NCBI GenBank assembly: GCA_013214065.1
Contig: JABSPK010000010.1
Span: 1 to 64,000, forward strand
Source of the DNA: Flavobacteriaceae bacterium
GTDB taxonomy: Bacteria > Bacteroidota > Bacteroidia > Flavobacteriales > Flavobacteriaceae
DNA length: 64,000 nt
Direction of reading: 5' to 3'
Shown here: piece by piece, positions 16,683-25,565 of the stretch
How the letters are laid out: each line of letters begins with the position of its first letter
Position numbering within the stretch: position 1 is the stretch's first letter
Position numbers and translations under genes: made by a program
Notes under the pieces: model-generated
The model's database searches: none
Told to the model about the DNA's origin: nothing
Seen by the model: the letters and a program-made list of their open reading frames with translations, nothing else

Positions 16683-17570
16683 TCAGAATTTAAGGTTCTC
16701 GTCTCGATCCCAAAGTCCCCAATAAGCGCCGACATCCCCTTCGGCCCCTACTTTCCAGGATTCGTCGAAGGAAGAGAAGTAAAAAATCTCGATGTCTTCC
16801 TCTTTGGACCATTTTTGGGTGTTCATGAAATATTTCATGAAGTTTTCGAGGCCAGGATACGCCCCTTCCAAATTCGTACCCTGACTAGGCCAACCGGTCT
16901 CGGAAATGATCACTTTTTTACCTTTTGCGGCACGTTCTGCCTGTCGGAACATGTCTTTCATGTACAACAAGGAATAATCTTGGTCACAGCCTTCCCAGAA
17001 CGGATAACAATTCGCTAAGATGACATCGCAGGCTTCGGTGATCCTTGGGCGCTCCCTGAATTCATAATAGGCATCGACATAGCCCACAGGCACATCGGTA
17101 ATGGCCTCTTTGGCCCTATAGATGAATGCCAACAATTCTTCTTCGGTCAAATCACCTCGGTACATCACTTCGTTACCGACTGCTGCAATGTCGACGTAAC
17201 CGGCATTGGCGAGTTCGATCAGCCCCTGCATTTCGCGTTCATTGATCTCGGGATCGTCACCGAGCCAAGCCCCTACCAGGGTCTTGATTCCGTATTCTTT
17301 GGCGATTTTCGGGATGTTCTCGTTGCCATCCGTACAGGAAAAGGAACGGATCCATTTGGTGTAGGGTTTGATAAGCTCCATCCTTCTTCGAATCTGTTCA
17401 TCACTGATTTGATCTCCGGGCGATTGGTTTTCCATATAAGGGCTAAAGCAAAGCCCGTGCATACCGGCTTCCAGGGCCGCTCGGCACATGTCCTTAATTT
17501 CTTGGGACGACATTCCCGCATAGTCTATGGATGCGAGTGACAAAAATTTCTCGGATCTTGATGATGACAT
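16683..17570 (-). CDS. GH17 glucanase-like protein, no signal peptide
   Basis: 295 residues, a complete GH17 (clan GH-A) TIM barrel: acid/base E134 in AAVGNEV and nucleophile E224 in ISETGWPS, plus YVDAYYEF and FYFSSFDESWK typical of beta-1,3-glucan-active GH17 enzymes. There is no signal peptide or lipobox, so it should act in the cytoplasm on imported beta-1,3-gluco-oligosaccharides, hydrolysing or transglycosylating them. It is the last gene of the nine-gene glucan operon, 40 bp behind the symporter. The other GH17 of the locus is an exported lipoprotein, so the family is used on both sides of the inner membrane. Confidence 0.88.
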   Translation of the reverse strand: MSSSRSEKFLSLASIDYAGMSSQEIKDMCRAALEAGMHGLCFSPYMENQSPGDQISDEQIRRRMELIKPYTKWIRSFSCTDGNENIPKIAKEYGIKTLVGAWLGDDPEINEREMQGLIELANAGYVDIAAVGNEVMYRGDLTEEELLAFIYRAKEAITDVPVGYVDAYYEFRERPRITEACDVILANCYPFWEGCDQDYSLLYMKDMFRQAERAAKGKKVIISETGWPSQGTNLEGAYPGLENFMKYFMNTQKWSKEEDIEIFYFSSFDESWKVGAEGDVGAYWGLWDRDENLKF

Positions 17571-17610
17571 AGGTTCTTATTGTGGTAAAAAATAGTTTTG
17601 CAAATCTAAT

Positions 17611-19176
17611 TTAAAGTTCGCCTCGGCGTTTCACCAATTCCGCTTTTATTTCGCGGGCGCGTTCTTCGTTCAAACTGTATTTCCACATCACCCAAACAGC
17701 GAGTGCAGCGGTAATCGAAGGTACGATGATATCGGCCAAACGTAGGCCGTTCATCGTTTCGACAGTTTGTTCGGTCGCCGAGGGATCGAAGCCCACGATG
17801 CTCAAAATGACGCCACCGAGCACCAATGCGATCGATTGACCGATCTTCACCATAAGCCAATAAATCGCCCCGAAGGTACCCTCTTTCCTAGGCATACCGT
17901 TCTCCAGCTCATCGAGGTCACACACATCGGCGGTCATCGACATCATCAGGGTGAACAACCCACCCATTCCGAAAGCAAAAAGTGGAATGGGCACGAAAAT
18001 CAACCATGGGATCTCACTCCCGGGATCGATTGAAAACCAAGACATCCCGATGTTCTCCAAAACCGGATTCAACGATTCGAACAAAGAACCAACGGCACCG
18101 TTCAATCCTTTTCCCAATCCGGTTTGGGCGAACTGGCTGTTCAATTCCTTATCGAAGCCCCACCATTTCAAGGTATACCCAACGATAGACAATATGGTGG
18201 AAATGATGAAAGCGTTCCGTTTTCCCCATTTGTTAGCCATTCTTGAAATGATAGGAATGACCAAAAAGGCCGTGATCATCGCATTGATCGTATTGAACCA
18301 GGCGGGCCAGGTTCCGGCCATTTCGTAACTGCCGTTGTACATGTAGAATACAATGATGAATACCCCGAAGGCGGCCACCAACTGAAATCCGTTGAACACC
18401 AAAAAAGTCGCCCCACACAATTTCATAAACGGCTTATTTTTGGAAACTTGCTTGATTCCCGCGAGCAGGTCTTTCAAATTGGCAGCGAGTGTCTTGAAAT
18501 TGATCTCTTTCCTGTTCGCCATGTTCTCGGCGTCGATACCTTTACAGAACAGGGCCGGAAGTATCCCGAAAACCATACAGAGTCCTCCGACTATAAGGGC
18601 CATGGTCCGCACCCCTTCCGTTTGGGTATTGAAGGTATCGGTATCGGGAATGATGACGTAAAGCCACGGCACGATCATCCAGGCGATCTGCCCCATGGTA
18701 TTCGAAAACGCCATTAACCGGGTCCGCTCGTTATAGTCGGAAGTCATTTCATATCCCAAACCGACCAAAGGTGTCGCGAACATGGTGTTTCCGATAAGAA
18801 ACAACAATTGCACGATCATGACATGCCAGATGATATAGGATTGGGTAGCATTGTCATCCAATTGCCACATCAGGAAGAACAGGATTCCACTGATAATGGC
18901 CCCCACGAATATATAGGGCCTTCTCCTTCCCCACCGCGATTTGGTATTGTCGGAAATGAAACCCATAATCGGGTCGGTAATGGAATCGAAAATCCGTGGC
19001 AATCCACCCAAAAGTCCCGCCCATAAGGGATCTACCCCCCAAGCGGTCAGCAAAAAGAACTGAATGAATACCCCTAGGGTACCTGGAAGGATGTTCAAAA
19101 TAAAATGCCCGGCACCGAATGCCGCCTTTTGGCCTACTGGCACCTTGTCTTTGCGAAGTGTTTTTACTTGACCCAT
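17611..19176 (-). CDS. GPH-family sugar:cation symporter (MFS)
   Basis: 521 residues with about 12 membrane segments. The motif after TM2, DSITDPIMGFISDNTKSRWG with GRRRPYI, identifies the glycoside-pentoside-hexuronide:cation symporter family (MelB-like). It is the only inner-membrane sugar carrier in the locus and should bring gluco-oligosaccharides produced by the lipoprotein enzymes into the cytoplasm. It lies 15 bp downstream of the GH30 and upstream of the cytosolic GH17, consistent with supplying both. A C-terminal basic tail follows the last TM. Confidence 0.9.
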   Translation of the reverse strand: MGQVKTLRKDKVPVGQKAAFGAGHFILNILPGTLGVFIQFFLLTAWGVDPLWAGLLGGLPRIFDSITDPIMGFISDNTKSRWGRRRPYIFVGAIISGILFFLMWQLDDNATQSYIIWHVMIVQLLFLIGNTMFATPLVGLGYEMTSDYNERTRLMAFSNTMGQIAWMIVPWLYVIIPDTDTFNTQTEGVRTMALIVGGLCMVFGILPALFCKGIDAENMANRKEINFKTLAANLKDLLAGIKQVSKNKPFMKLCGATFLVFNGFQLVAAFGVFIIVFYMYNGSYEMAGTWPAWFNTINAMITAFLVIPIISRMANKWGKRNAFIISTILSIVGYTLKWWGFDKELNSQFAQTGLGKGLNGAVGSLFESLNPVLENIGMSWFSIDPGSEIPWLIFVPIPLFAFGMGGLFTLMMSMTADVCDLDELENGMPRKEGTFGAIYWLMVKIGQSIALVLGGVILSIVGFDPSATEQTVETMNGLRLADIIVPSITAALAVWVMWKYSLNEERAREIKAELVKRRGEL

Positions 19177-19191
19177 GTTCTCGTTATTTAG

Positions 19192-20682
19192 TTAGTTAAT
19201 TACAATCGTTTGAATCGCTTTCGCGCTTATCGTCACTGTTTCAGAGACAGGCCCTGCAGCAATGACGAAGGTTTTTTCGACCGCTTCCGGATTGAAGACC
19301 ACAGCGACCAATTCGCCATTGGGGTTCTTGGCTGCGGTCACCTGAAGGCTACTGTCTTCGATTTCGAAACCGATGCGCTGGGCACCAGGTCGAATGTAGC
19401 GGCTGAAATGCGCCATCACATAATAAAGGGGCGTGACATAGACTTCATCCAATGTTGGATCGACAATAATCGGGGCCACACACCAATTCTTGGCCCAATT
19501 CGGACCTCCTTGACGGTCTAAGACCATGTTCCAATCGATCCACCCATCGACCCAATTGTTTAGGCAGCCAATGATATCGGTGGCATACCTAAAGGTCGGC
19601 ACATAGGGCGGGTGCAGGTACTTTTCTTCTTCCGGGGCCCAATCCCAGCCCCAATCCGTGGCTTCCTTCGACCAATACCACGCATCGTCTTTCCAACGCG
19701 GTACTTCGCCATCGACACAAGCCTCCGTTTGTATCAAATGTTTCTGGGGCGTTTTTCGATGTGCATATTGCAAGGCCTCAGGAAAGACTTCATAGGTACT
19801 GGCATACCAGTGGATGGCCGTTCCATTGAAGTACTTTAATGTGTTTTTTGAGCGAAAAAGCTCGTCGACCCATTCCATGAGGTGTTCCCGATTCTGATCA
19901 TACCCCAAGATGTTGATATCGGACAAACCGTGCGCTTCCAAAGTCGGCCCTAAGTGGGATTCGACAAAATCGGTCATTTCTTTCGCACTGAAATGCATGC
20001 TCTCCCAGTTGCTATCGTTTCCGAGCGGTTCGTTTTCAACGGTCACTCCCCAGATATCGATTCCCTCAGCGCGATACGCCTCGATATATTTGACAAAAAA
20101 TTTGGCCCACGATTCCCGATACTCGGGTAGTAGTTTGCCTCCTTTCCAATCGTTGTTATCTTTCATCCAAGGCGGGGCGGTCCAAGGGGAGGCGATGATC
20201 TTGAACCCCTCCTCTGCTTGCTGCATCGCCATTTTAATAAAGGGTAAGAGCGTTTGTCTATCTTCTTCGATCGAAAAATAGCGTAGCTTACTATCACCGG
20301 CAACCGGTGCGTAAGCATAGGGATGTGTCGAAAAATCACAGGAGTTCATATGGGTACGCGTCAGCGAATACCGAGCTCCGGAAGGTCCGAAGTAGGCCGC
20401 GATTATTTTTTCGCGATTCGCTTTGCCAAGTCGATGCAACAAATGGGCCGCGGCCTGGGTAAAGGCTCCTCCAAAACCGGTGATGGTCTGGTAGGTTTCA
20501 TCGGATCTAAGATCGATCCCCAAGGTTGGTTCGTTCGTAGTTGCCGGTTTTAGCTTGGTCAGCTTATTTCCTTCGGCAGAGGTTTCGAACACCTCGAAAC
20601 GCGACGGTGTTTTATGGCCATTGCCATGATCCGTCAACGGAATCACCATGGTTCGAACCCCATATGCATTAGACCGGTCCAT
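19192..20682 (-). CDS. GH30-family beta-glucan hydrolase, no signal peptide
   Basis: 496 residues: GH30 TIM barrel with the side beta-domain. Early motif TITGFGGAFTQAAA, SPWTAPPWMK, acid/base E218 in VTVENEP and nucleophile E320 in IQTEACVDGE; the C terminus is the beta-sandwich. Marine flavobacterial GH30_1 enzymes remove beta-1,6-linked glucose side chains of laminarin, so debranching is the likely role. No signal peptide is visible, placing it in the cytoplasm unless the start is wrong. It is 3 bp behind the GH17 lipoprotein gene and 15 bp before the symporter gene. Confidence 0.9.
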   Translation of the reverse strand: MDRSNAYGVRTMVIPLTDHGNGHKTPSRFEVFETSAEGNKLTKLKPATTNEPTLGIDLRSDETYQTITGFGGAFTQAAAHLLHRLGKANREKIIAAYFGPSGARYSLTRTHMNSCDFSTHPYAYAPVAGDSKLRYFSIEEDRQTLLPFIKMAMQQAEEGFKIIASPWTAPPWMKDNNDWKGGKLLPEYRESWAKFFVKYIEAYRAEGIDIWGVTVENEPLGNDSNWESMHFSAKEMTDFVESHLGPTLEAHGLSDINILGYDQNREHLMEWVDELFRSKNTLKYFNGTAIHWYASTYEVFPEALQYAHRKTPQKHLIQTEACVDGEVPRWKDDAWYWSKEATDWGWDWAPEEEKYLHPPYVPTFRYATDIIGCLNNWVDGWIDWNMVLDRQGGPNWAKNWCVAPIIVDPTLDEVYVTPLYYVMAHFSRYIRPGAQRIGFEIEDSSLQVTAAKNPNGELVAVVFNPEAVEKTFVIAAGPVSETVTISAKAIQTIVIN

Positions 20683-20685
20683 GTT

Positions 20686-21951
20686 TTAGTTGCTGGCCAT
20701 TGACGCTTCTTTCATCGGCGGCAATTTGACCTCGGTCATCAAACTATCCTTATCGCCTCCATAGGTTTTCACAATGGCGTTTCCACCTCGTGATAAGCCT
20801 TCGAAGGTCCCGGCATCCACGAGGTCCCAGATTACGTATTTCGCCTTGCCGTCAACAGTGAACAAACCGAAATGGTTTTCAGACCCCCCTTGGTTCGCTG
20901 CATCCTTCCATGGTTCATTGAAGGCTTCGAAATAAAAGCAGGAAATACTGTCAGCATCGGTCCATTGGCGCATGCCATGATAAAACAGGCTTTCTTTGTA
21001 TTCATCGGTTGCCCGTGACCCATCATTTCCGTAATGACCGTTCGAAAAACTTGCCCATCCGGTTTCACCGATATGAACGGGTTTATCGATGCCTAGGCTT
21101 TGCATATAACTGACTACATTGCCATATTGGGTCTGGGCATAGGTTTGCGCCCGTTCCATGGCGACTTCGATCTTACCGGCATCCGATAAGGCGGCTTCAT
21201 CTTCCAGGTTGCCCCAAAAATCCGGATTGTAGTGGGTATCGTGCATGGGGTAGGTATGTACCGAAAGAAAGTCGACCGCCGCGATCAAGGCGTTCAAGTC
21301 TTCAACATGGTATTCGGCGTCCCCACCTCCCCAAGAAGCGAAATTATCCGAACTGGTTACCCAAAGGTCCTTGGATAGTTCACCCGAAGCTTTAAGCCCT
21401 TGTAGGTGGTTGACCCACTTTAGGATCACCCCAGGCTGCACATAATAGCTAGCGGCCCATTTGACCATGGCCTCGTTGCCGACGGCAATGACCTTGACGA
21501 TATCGGGGTACTCTTGGGCCAATCGAACGGCTTCCGCGATTTCTTCAGCGTTGCGCTCGCTTTCCACGTTATGATCGGGTTCCAAACCCGTCCATGCGTT
21601 TTTACAATCGATCCAGGCCCCCAACATCACATACATTTCAAAATCGGGATCGGCCTCTTTCAATTCCCGAATAGCTTTCAAAACATTGGACGCATGGGGC
21701 AGGTGTACTTTGTAGGTGCGGAGCAATTTGATCCCCATGGCATCCATGATCTTCATATCTTCCTTTAACTCCTCGACCGTCGGTTCGATATCATGGTCGA
21801 TATGGCGATACCCTCCGTATGAAATGGCCTGATAAGCAGGATTCCCTAAGATTTCAGCAGCTGTCAATTCTTTTTCTGTATTCATTTCCTTACAACCAAA
21901 ACTGGTGATCAATACGATTAAACTTGTTACAACAATACTTGATTTTTTCAT
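20686..21951 (-). CDS. GH17 lipoprotein, beta-1,3-glucan-active
   Basis: 421 residues. Lipoprotein signal with Cys20 (LITSFGCKEMN); the residues after it are not acidic, unlike the other lipoproteins of the locus, so it may face the periplasm. The GH17 barrel spans about 38-390, with acid/base E160 (AVGNEAM) and nucleophile E296 (HIGETGWAS). It should cut beta-1,3-glucan oligosaccharides. Its ATG overlaps the stop of the phosphorylase gene (ATGA), so the two are translationally coupled. Confidence 0.9.
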   Translation of the reverse strand: MKKSSIVVTSLIVLITSFGCKEMNTEKELTAAEILGNPAYQAISYGGYRHIDHDIEPTVEELKEDMKIMDAMGIKLLRTYKVHLPHASNVLKAIRELKEADPDFEMYVMLGAWIDCKNAWTGLEPDHNVESERNAEEIAEAVRLAQEYPDIVKVIAVGNEAMVKWAASYYVQPGVILKWVNHLQGLKASGELSKDLWVTSSDNFASWGGGDAEYHVEDLNALIAAVDFLSVHTYPMHDTHYNPDFWGNLEDEAALSDAGKIEVAMERAQTYAQTQYGNVVSYMQSLGIDKPVHIGETGWASFSNGHYGNDGSRATDEYKESLFYHGMRQWTDADSISCFYFEAFNEPWKDAANQGGSENHFGLFTVDGKAKYVIWDLVDAGTFEGLSRGGNAIVKTYGGDKDSLMTEVKLPPMKEASMASN

Positions 21952-24900
21952 GTCAGACTATTTTTGACCGAAACGTTGACTTGCACGATCTCACCGTTTC
22001 TTTCGAAAAGGTGTTGGCTGATCGTTTTGTTCAAAGTCTTCCCTTCGATCAAGGTTCTGGATGCATCCTTATGGACGATCTCGATTTTTTGTGTTTCCGC
22101 CTTCCCATAGATTACGGGAACTTGGCAATACGTAAAGCCCAAAGTGCCAGGCTCGAGTATCATTTCTTTATGCGCACCTGTAACGTCGACATAGCGGAAG
22201 GGTTTCGGTTCACCCACGAATTCGGTTGTCCGTAACAGGCGTGGGTCAAAGCTGATCTGCCCATGGTCGACCCCTACCCCGAGTTCGCCGAAGCGGCTGA
22301 GAATGTCTTCCTTGACCTGACCGGTCATCCCAGGTTGTTGTGCCCCTTTTCCGAATGGGGTATGCGAATAGGGATCCGTTGGGAAGGCACCGTACAAACT
22401 TGGAGCCTTATGCACACCGATTCCGGCATTGATTTCATAGAAATGGGCGATCAATCTACCTACTACTTCTTCGTTTTCCCCTTGTGCGATAGCACTTAAG
22501 CAACATTCTTTTACGGCCAACAACAGTTTGGAGACCATATGCCAATAAATCGATCCCAGACCTTCGTAGCCGAAAAAGGTACCTGAACGACCTGTAAACG
22601 ACTTGTGATCGAATACGTTTTCAAAAATATCAAGGACCTCTTTCTTCGCGTCCGCGTTGACGACCAATCCCAGGGCATCAAGGGCTTCTTCAACATCATT
22701 GGCGTTCTTGAAATTCCCATTGAAATGATAGGTGCCGTTGGCGTCTTCCTCGATGATCTGACGATTACCCTCTTGGACCAACTTGCTAAGCAAGGCAGAT
22801 CTACGTACGCTTTCCGATGGAATGGTGTTTTTATCCAAGAACTTGGGCAACTCCTTGTTCGGATAAAGGATATAGCTGTATTGATCTTCCCTAAAAAGGG
22901 AACTGGCCTTTAAGCCGTCCAAAACGTCTACCGCCTGTCGCCCGTTCAAATATCCCGAACTCAGCACGGCAACCTGCCCTTCCAACATTTCGCTCAAGTA
23001 CGCGATGGATACCCCACCGTTCGCTTCGACCGACATCAGATTATAGGCATGGTATAGTTTATCGGATCGCAGATTGGCCTCGATGGCATGTTCCATATAA
23101 CCGAGGGCCAATCCAAAGAACTCTTTGAGGGTCTCGGAGGATAGTTGCTGCTTTTTGCCCGAGAAGGCATTGTTGTAAACGCTGGTGCGAAAACGATCAC
23201 CTGCTTCACCCAAACCATCAAGGACGGTGCGTCGCTGATGATCATCAAAGCTCCCTTTCAATAGTGCTTCACTAGATTGAAAAGTGGAAAAGATACCGTG
23301 GAAACAATCCAACAACTCTTTTGAAATCGGGAATTTCCTAGTCTCGGCCCCTTCGAATAAGGTATCGAAAAACTTGAGATAACGTCTTAGGTAATACAAG
23401 GTTACCATCGAAACCCCATTGCCCACCAAGGCATTGTTCGCATCGTTCCATTCCGGCCGTTGGGTATTCATCCAAATACCTCCTTCGGGAATGAAATTCG
23501 ATAGTTTGGAAAGCACCGAAGCCAGCATTTTCTCGATGAAATTGACATGATGCAGTTCGCCATCGCGGTTTTTGATCAGGGCCGCATCGGCACCTATCAC
23601 CCCACGTTCTTCACGTATGGCCTCATCCAGTTCCGAATCGAACTCAATGGTATCCTTCGGATTGGCCAACAAATCGGCATATCCTTTGATTTTATATGGC
23701 ACATTGGCGTAGACGAAAATGTCCTTTTCGAAATAGGCTTCCAAGCGCTCAGGATAATGTGCTTGGATGAATTCCAAGAACTTCAAAGAATAGATGATCT
23801 GGTGGTCGCCCCAATACCCGATGTACGACCAAGGGTCGTCGGGTTCGATGATCTCCCAATCAAATCCATCCTTCGTTACCCGATACGGGTTATAGCCATC
23901 GAATGTGGAGGCATTGAAGAATTTCAATATCATGGCATCGATAAACTCGGGATAGGCGTAAGCCAAGGCTTCCCAGTTTTGAAAAATATCACGCCAATTG
24001 CCTTCATAGTCGAGGATTTTCGACCCATCGACCTCGCTATGGGTGTTGATCGAGAAAATATTCCAAGGGCGGCTCGGATCTCCATGCCGTCTACTGAATT
24101 TCAAGGGTAGGTATTCCAAACATAATCGTTCGAAATCGGCATCTGAAGTACCTTCTACCATTGCCTTGATCTCTTGTAATGATACGATTTCGGCTAGGCC
24201 TTCGATACGCTCGCGATGGGCCTCGTAGACCTTTTTGTTCGCTTTGGCCAAATACTTTGAAAAGTCGGCACGTTCAATGCGATAGTTATCATCAAAAATT
24301 CCGCCCCTCATAATGTTGAACAGTGTATTCGAAAAGTGGCGTGCATCCTTTAAATCATCAGCAGTACATTGCATCGCGTCAGAAGCCGCGTTCAATTCGA
24401 TCAATCGCTTAGTACCTAAGGCAATGTCATCGGCCAATTTGATTCGCAATGCAGTGGGGTTGGCCAATTCGTTGCATAGTGCCACGATAGCGGAATGGTT
24501 TTGGTTGACATTGGCTACAATGACCCACTCTTTTTCCCGACTGGCGGGAAGGGTTATGGTATCATACAGAAAATACGCCCCTTTTTCCCCTTTGATATCC
24601 GTTTCAGGATGAAGGGTACCATCTGCGCGGAACCGATCCAATTGTAGCGAAGAAAGCAAATGCGATGCCTCAGGTAGACCCAATGACCAAACCACATTGG
24701 CTTTCAAGGCCTCACTAGGTTCTGCCTTATCGACTATGATGGCACTCAACGCATAGATTCCGAGTCCGGACCTAGGTTCTAGTTCACTTCGTTTGTAGGC
24801 ATCTACTAGGTTACTCGAACGGTTTTGGGTATCACTACCGACCCCATGGGGTACGATGTTCTGGATACCATCGAGGACGGCCACTTCTACCGAGCTGTTC

Positions 24901-25343
24901 TCATGGTTGATCAAGCAGGATTTTCGGACAAAGCCATACTCATTACTCGAATTCCAGTGGTATCTAAAGGTCAACCCTAGATCTTCATTCCGTTCTTCGA
25001 AAAGGATCTTGTTGCCGTGTATGTTTTTATAAAGGTTACGGGTGATTCGGTAACGATCCCTATTACGGTCTGAGAATGGTTCCCAAACCTGCGGGTTACC
25101 GTCTTTTTTGACCCTGAGAATGGTCTTGCTACCGGTCACCTCGTTTGATTCGGTGATTTTGTCATCGGTATAATAGGGAAATAGGGAGTATTGGGCATTT
25201 TTTCGCCCTGCCGACAAGCCGCCATTGCTTGAAATGAACATCCAGTGATTCGAATCACTGACGATGCTCATAAAAAATGGTCTTAAAGCGTCGCTATCGG
25301 CTATTTTGAAATATCCTTCATTCTGTATCTGGACGTAATCCAT
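21948..25343 (-). CDS. GH149-type beta-1,3-glucan phosphorylase
   Basis: 1131 residues from ATG 25343 (the frame is open 15 codons further). It has the length and layout of the large GH94-related phosphorylases: an N-terminal beta-sandwich, a long insertion and an (alpha/alpha)6 barrel with DYEGNWRDIFQNWEAL, SYIGYWGDHQ and RPEWNDANNALVG. The Asp of EWNDANN (about residue 634) is the likely general acid by analogy with GH94. Together with GH16/GH17/GH30 this fits GH149 (beta-1,3-oligoglucan phosphorylase); GH161 is the alternative. No signal peptide: cytoplasmic phosphorolysis to glucose-1-phosphate. A 222-bp gap separates it from the PKD/CBM gene upstream; no gene is seen there. Confidence 0.82.
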   Translation of the reverse strand: MDYVQIQNEGYFKIADSDALRPFFMSIVSDSNHWMFISSNGGLSAGRKNAQYSLFPYYTDDKITESNEVTGSKTILRVKKDGNPQVWEPFSDRNRDRYRITRNLYKNIHGNKILFEERNEDLGLTFRYHWNSSNEYGFVRKSCLINHENSSVEVAVLDGIQNIVPHGVGSDTQNRSSNLVDAYKRSELEPRSGLGIYALSAIIVDKAEPSEALKANVVWSLGLPEASHLLSSLQLDRFRADGTLHPETDIKGEKGAYFLYDTITLPASREKEWVIVANVNQNHSAIVALCNELANPTALRIKLADDIALGTKRLIELNAASDAMQCTADDLKDARHFSNTLFNIMRGGIFDDNYRIERADFSKYLAKANKKVYEAHRERIEGLAEIVSLQEIKAMVEGTSDADFERLCLEYLPLKFSRRHGDPSRPWNIFSINTHSEVDGSKILDYEGNWRDIFQNWEALAYAYPEFIDAMILKFFNASTFDGYNPYRVTKDGFDWEIIEPDDPWSYIGYWGDHQIIYSLKFLEFIQAHYPERLEAYFEKDIFVYANVPYKIKGYADLLANPKDTIEFDSELDEAIREERGVIGADAALIKNRDGELHHVNFIEKMLASVLSKLSNFIPEGGIWMNTQRPEWNDANNALVGNGVSMVTLYYLRRYLKFFDTLFEGAETRKFPISKELLDCFHGIFSTFQSSEALLKGSFDDHQRRTVLDGLGEAGDRFRTSVYNNAFSGKKQQLSSETLKEFFGLALGYMEHAIEANLRSDKLYHAYNLMSVEANGGVSIAYLSEMLEGQVAVLSSGYLNGRQAVDVLDGLKASSLFREDQYSYILYPNKELPKFLDKNTIPSESVRRSALLSKLVQEGNRQIIEEDANGTYHFNGNFKNANDVEEALDALGLVVNADAKKEVLDIFENVFDHKSFTGRSGTFFGYEGLGSIYWHMVSKLLLAVKECCLSAIAQGENEEVVGRLIAHFYEINAGIGVHKAPSLYGAFPTDPYSHTPFGKGAQQPGMTGQVKEDILSRFGELGVGVDHGQISFDPRLLRTTEFVGEPKPFRYVDVTGAHKEMILEPGTLGFTYCQVPVIYGKAETQKIEIVHKDASRTLIEGKTLNKTISQHLFERNGEIVQVNVSVKNSLT

Positions 25344-25565
25344 GAAGTCGTTCTTTATTGTAAGTTGATTTGGACAATAAAGGCCCAAAGGCCAGTTTTT
25401 TTTGTGATTCGGGAATTATCAGGAAGAAGTCCCCTCCACCCGTTCAGGGCGAATCAAGCTGTTCTAAAAAAAGTAGACGACCAGACCGAACCCAGCCGAT
25501 CGCCTACCTCATGATATATTTCCTAATTCAAATAATCCGTCATCAAACCTTGATCCACTATCGGT

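Noticed and set aside
23547-24110. 187-aa plus-strand frame inside the phosphorylase gene
   Set aside because: It lies wholly opposite a conserved catalytic region of the large phosphorylase; composition follows from that gene.
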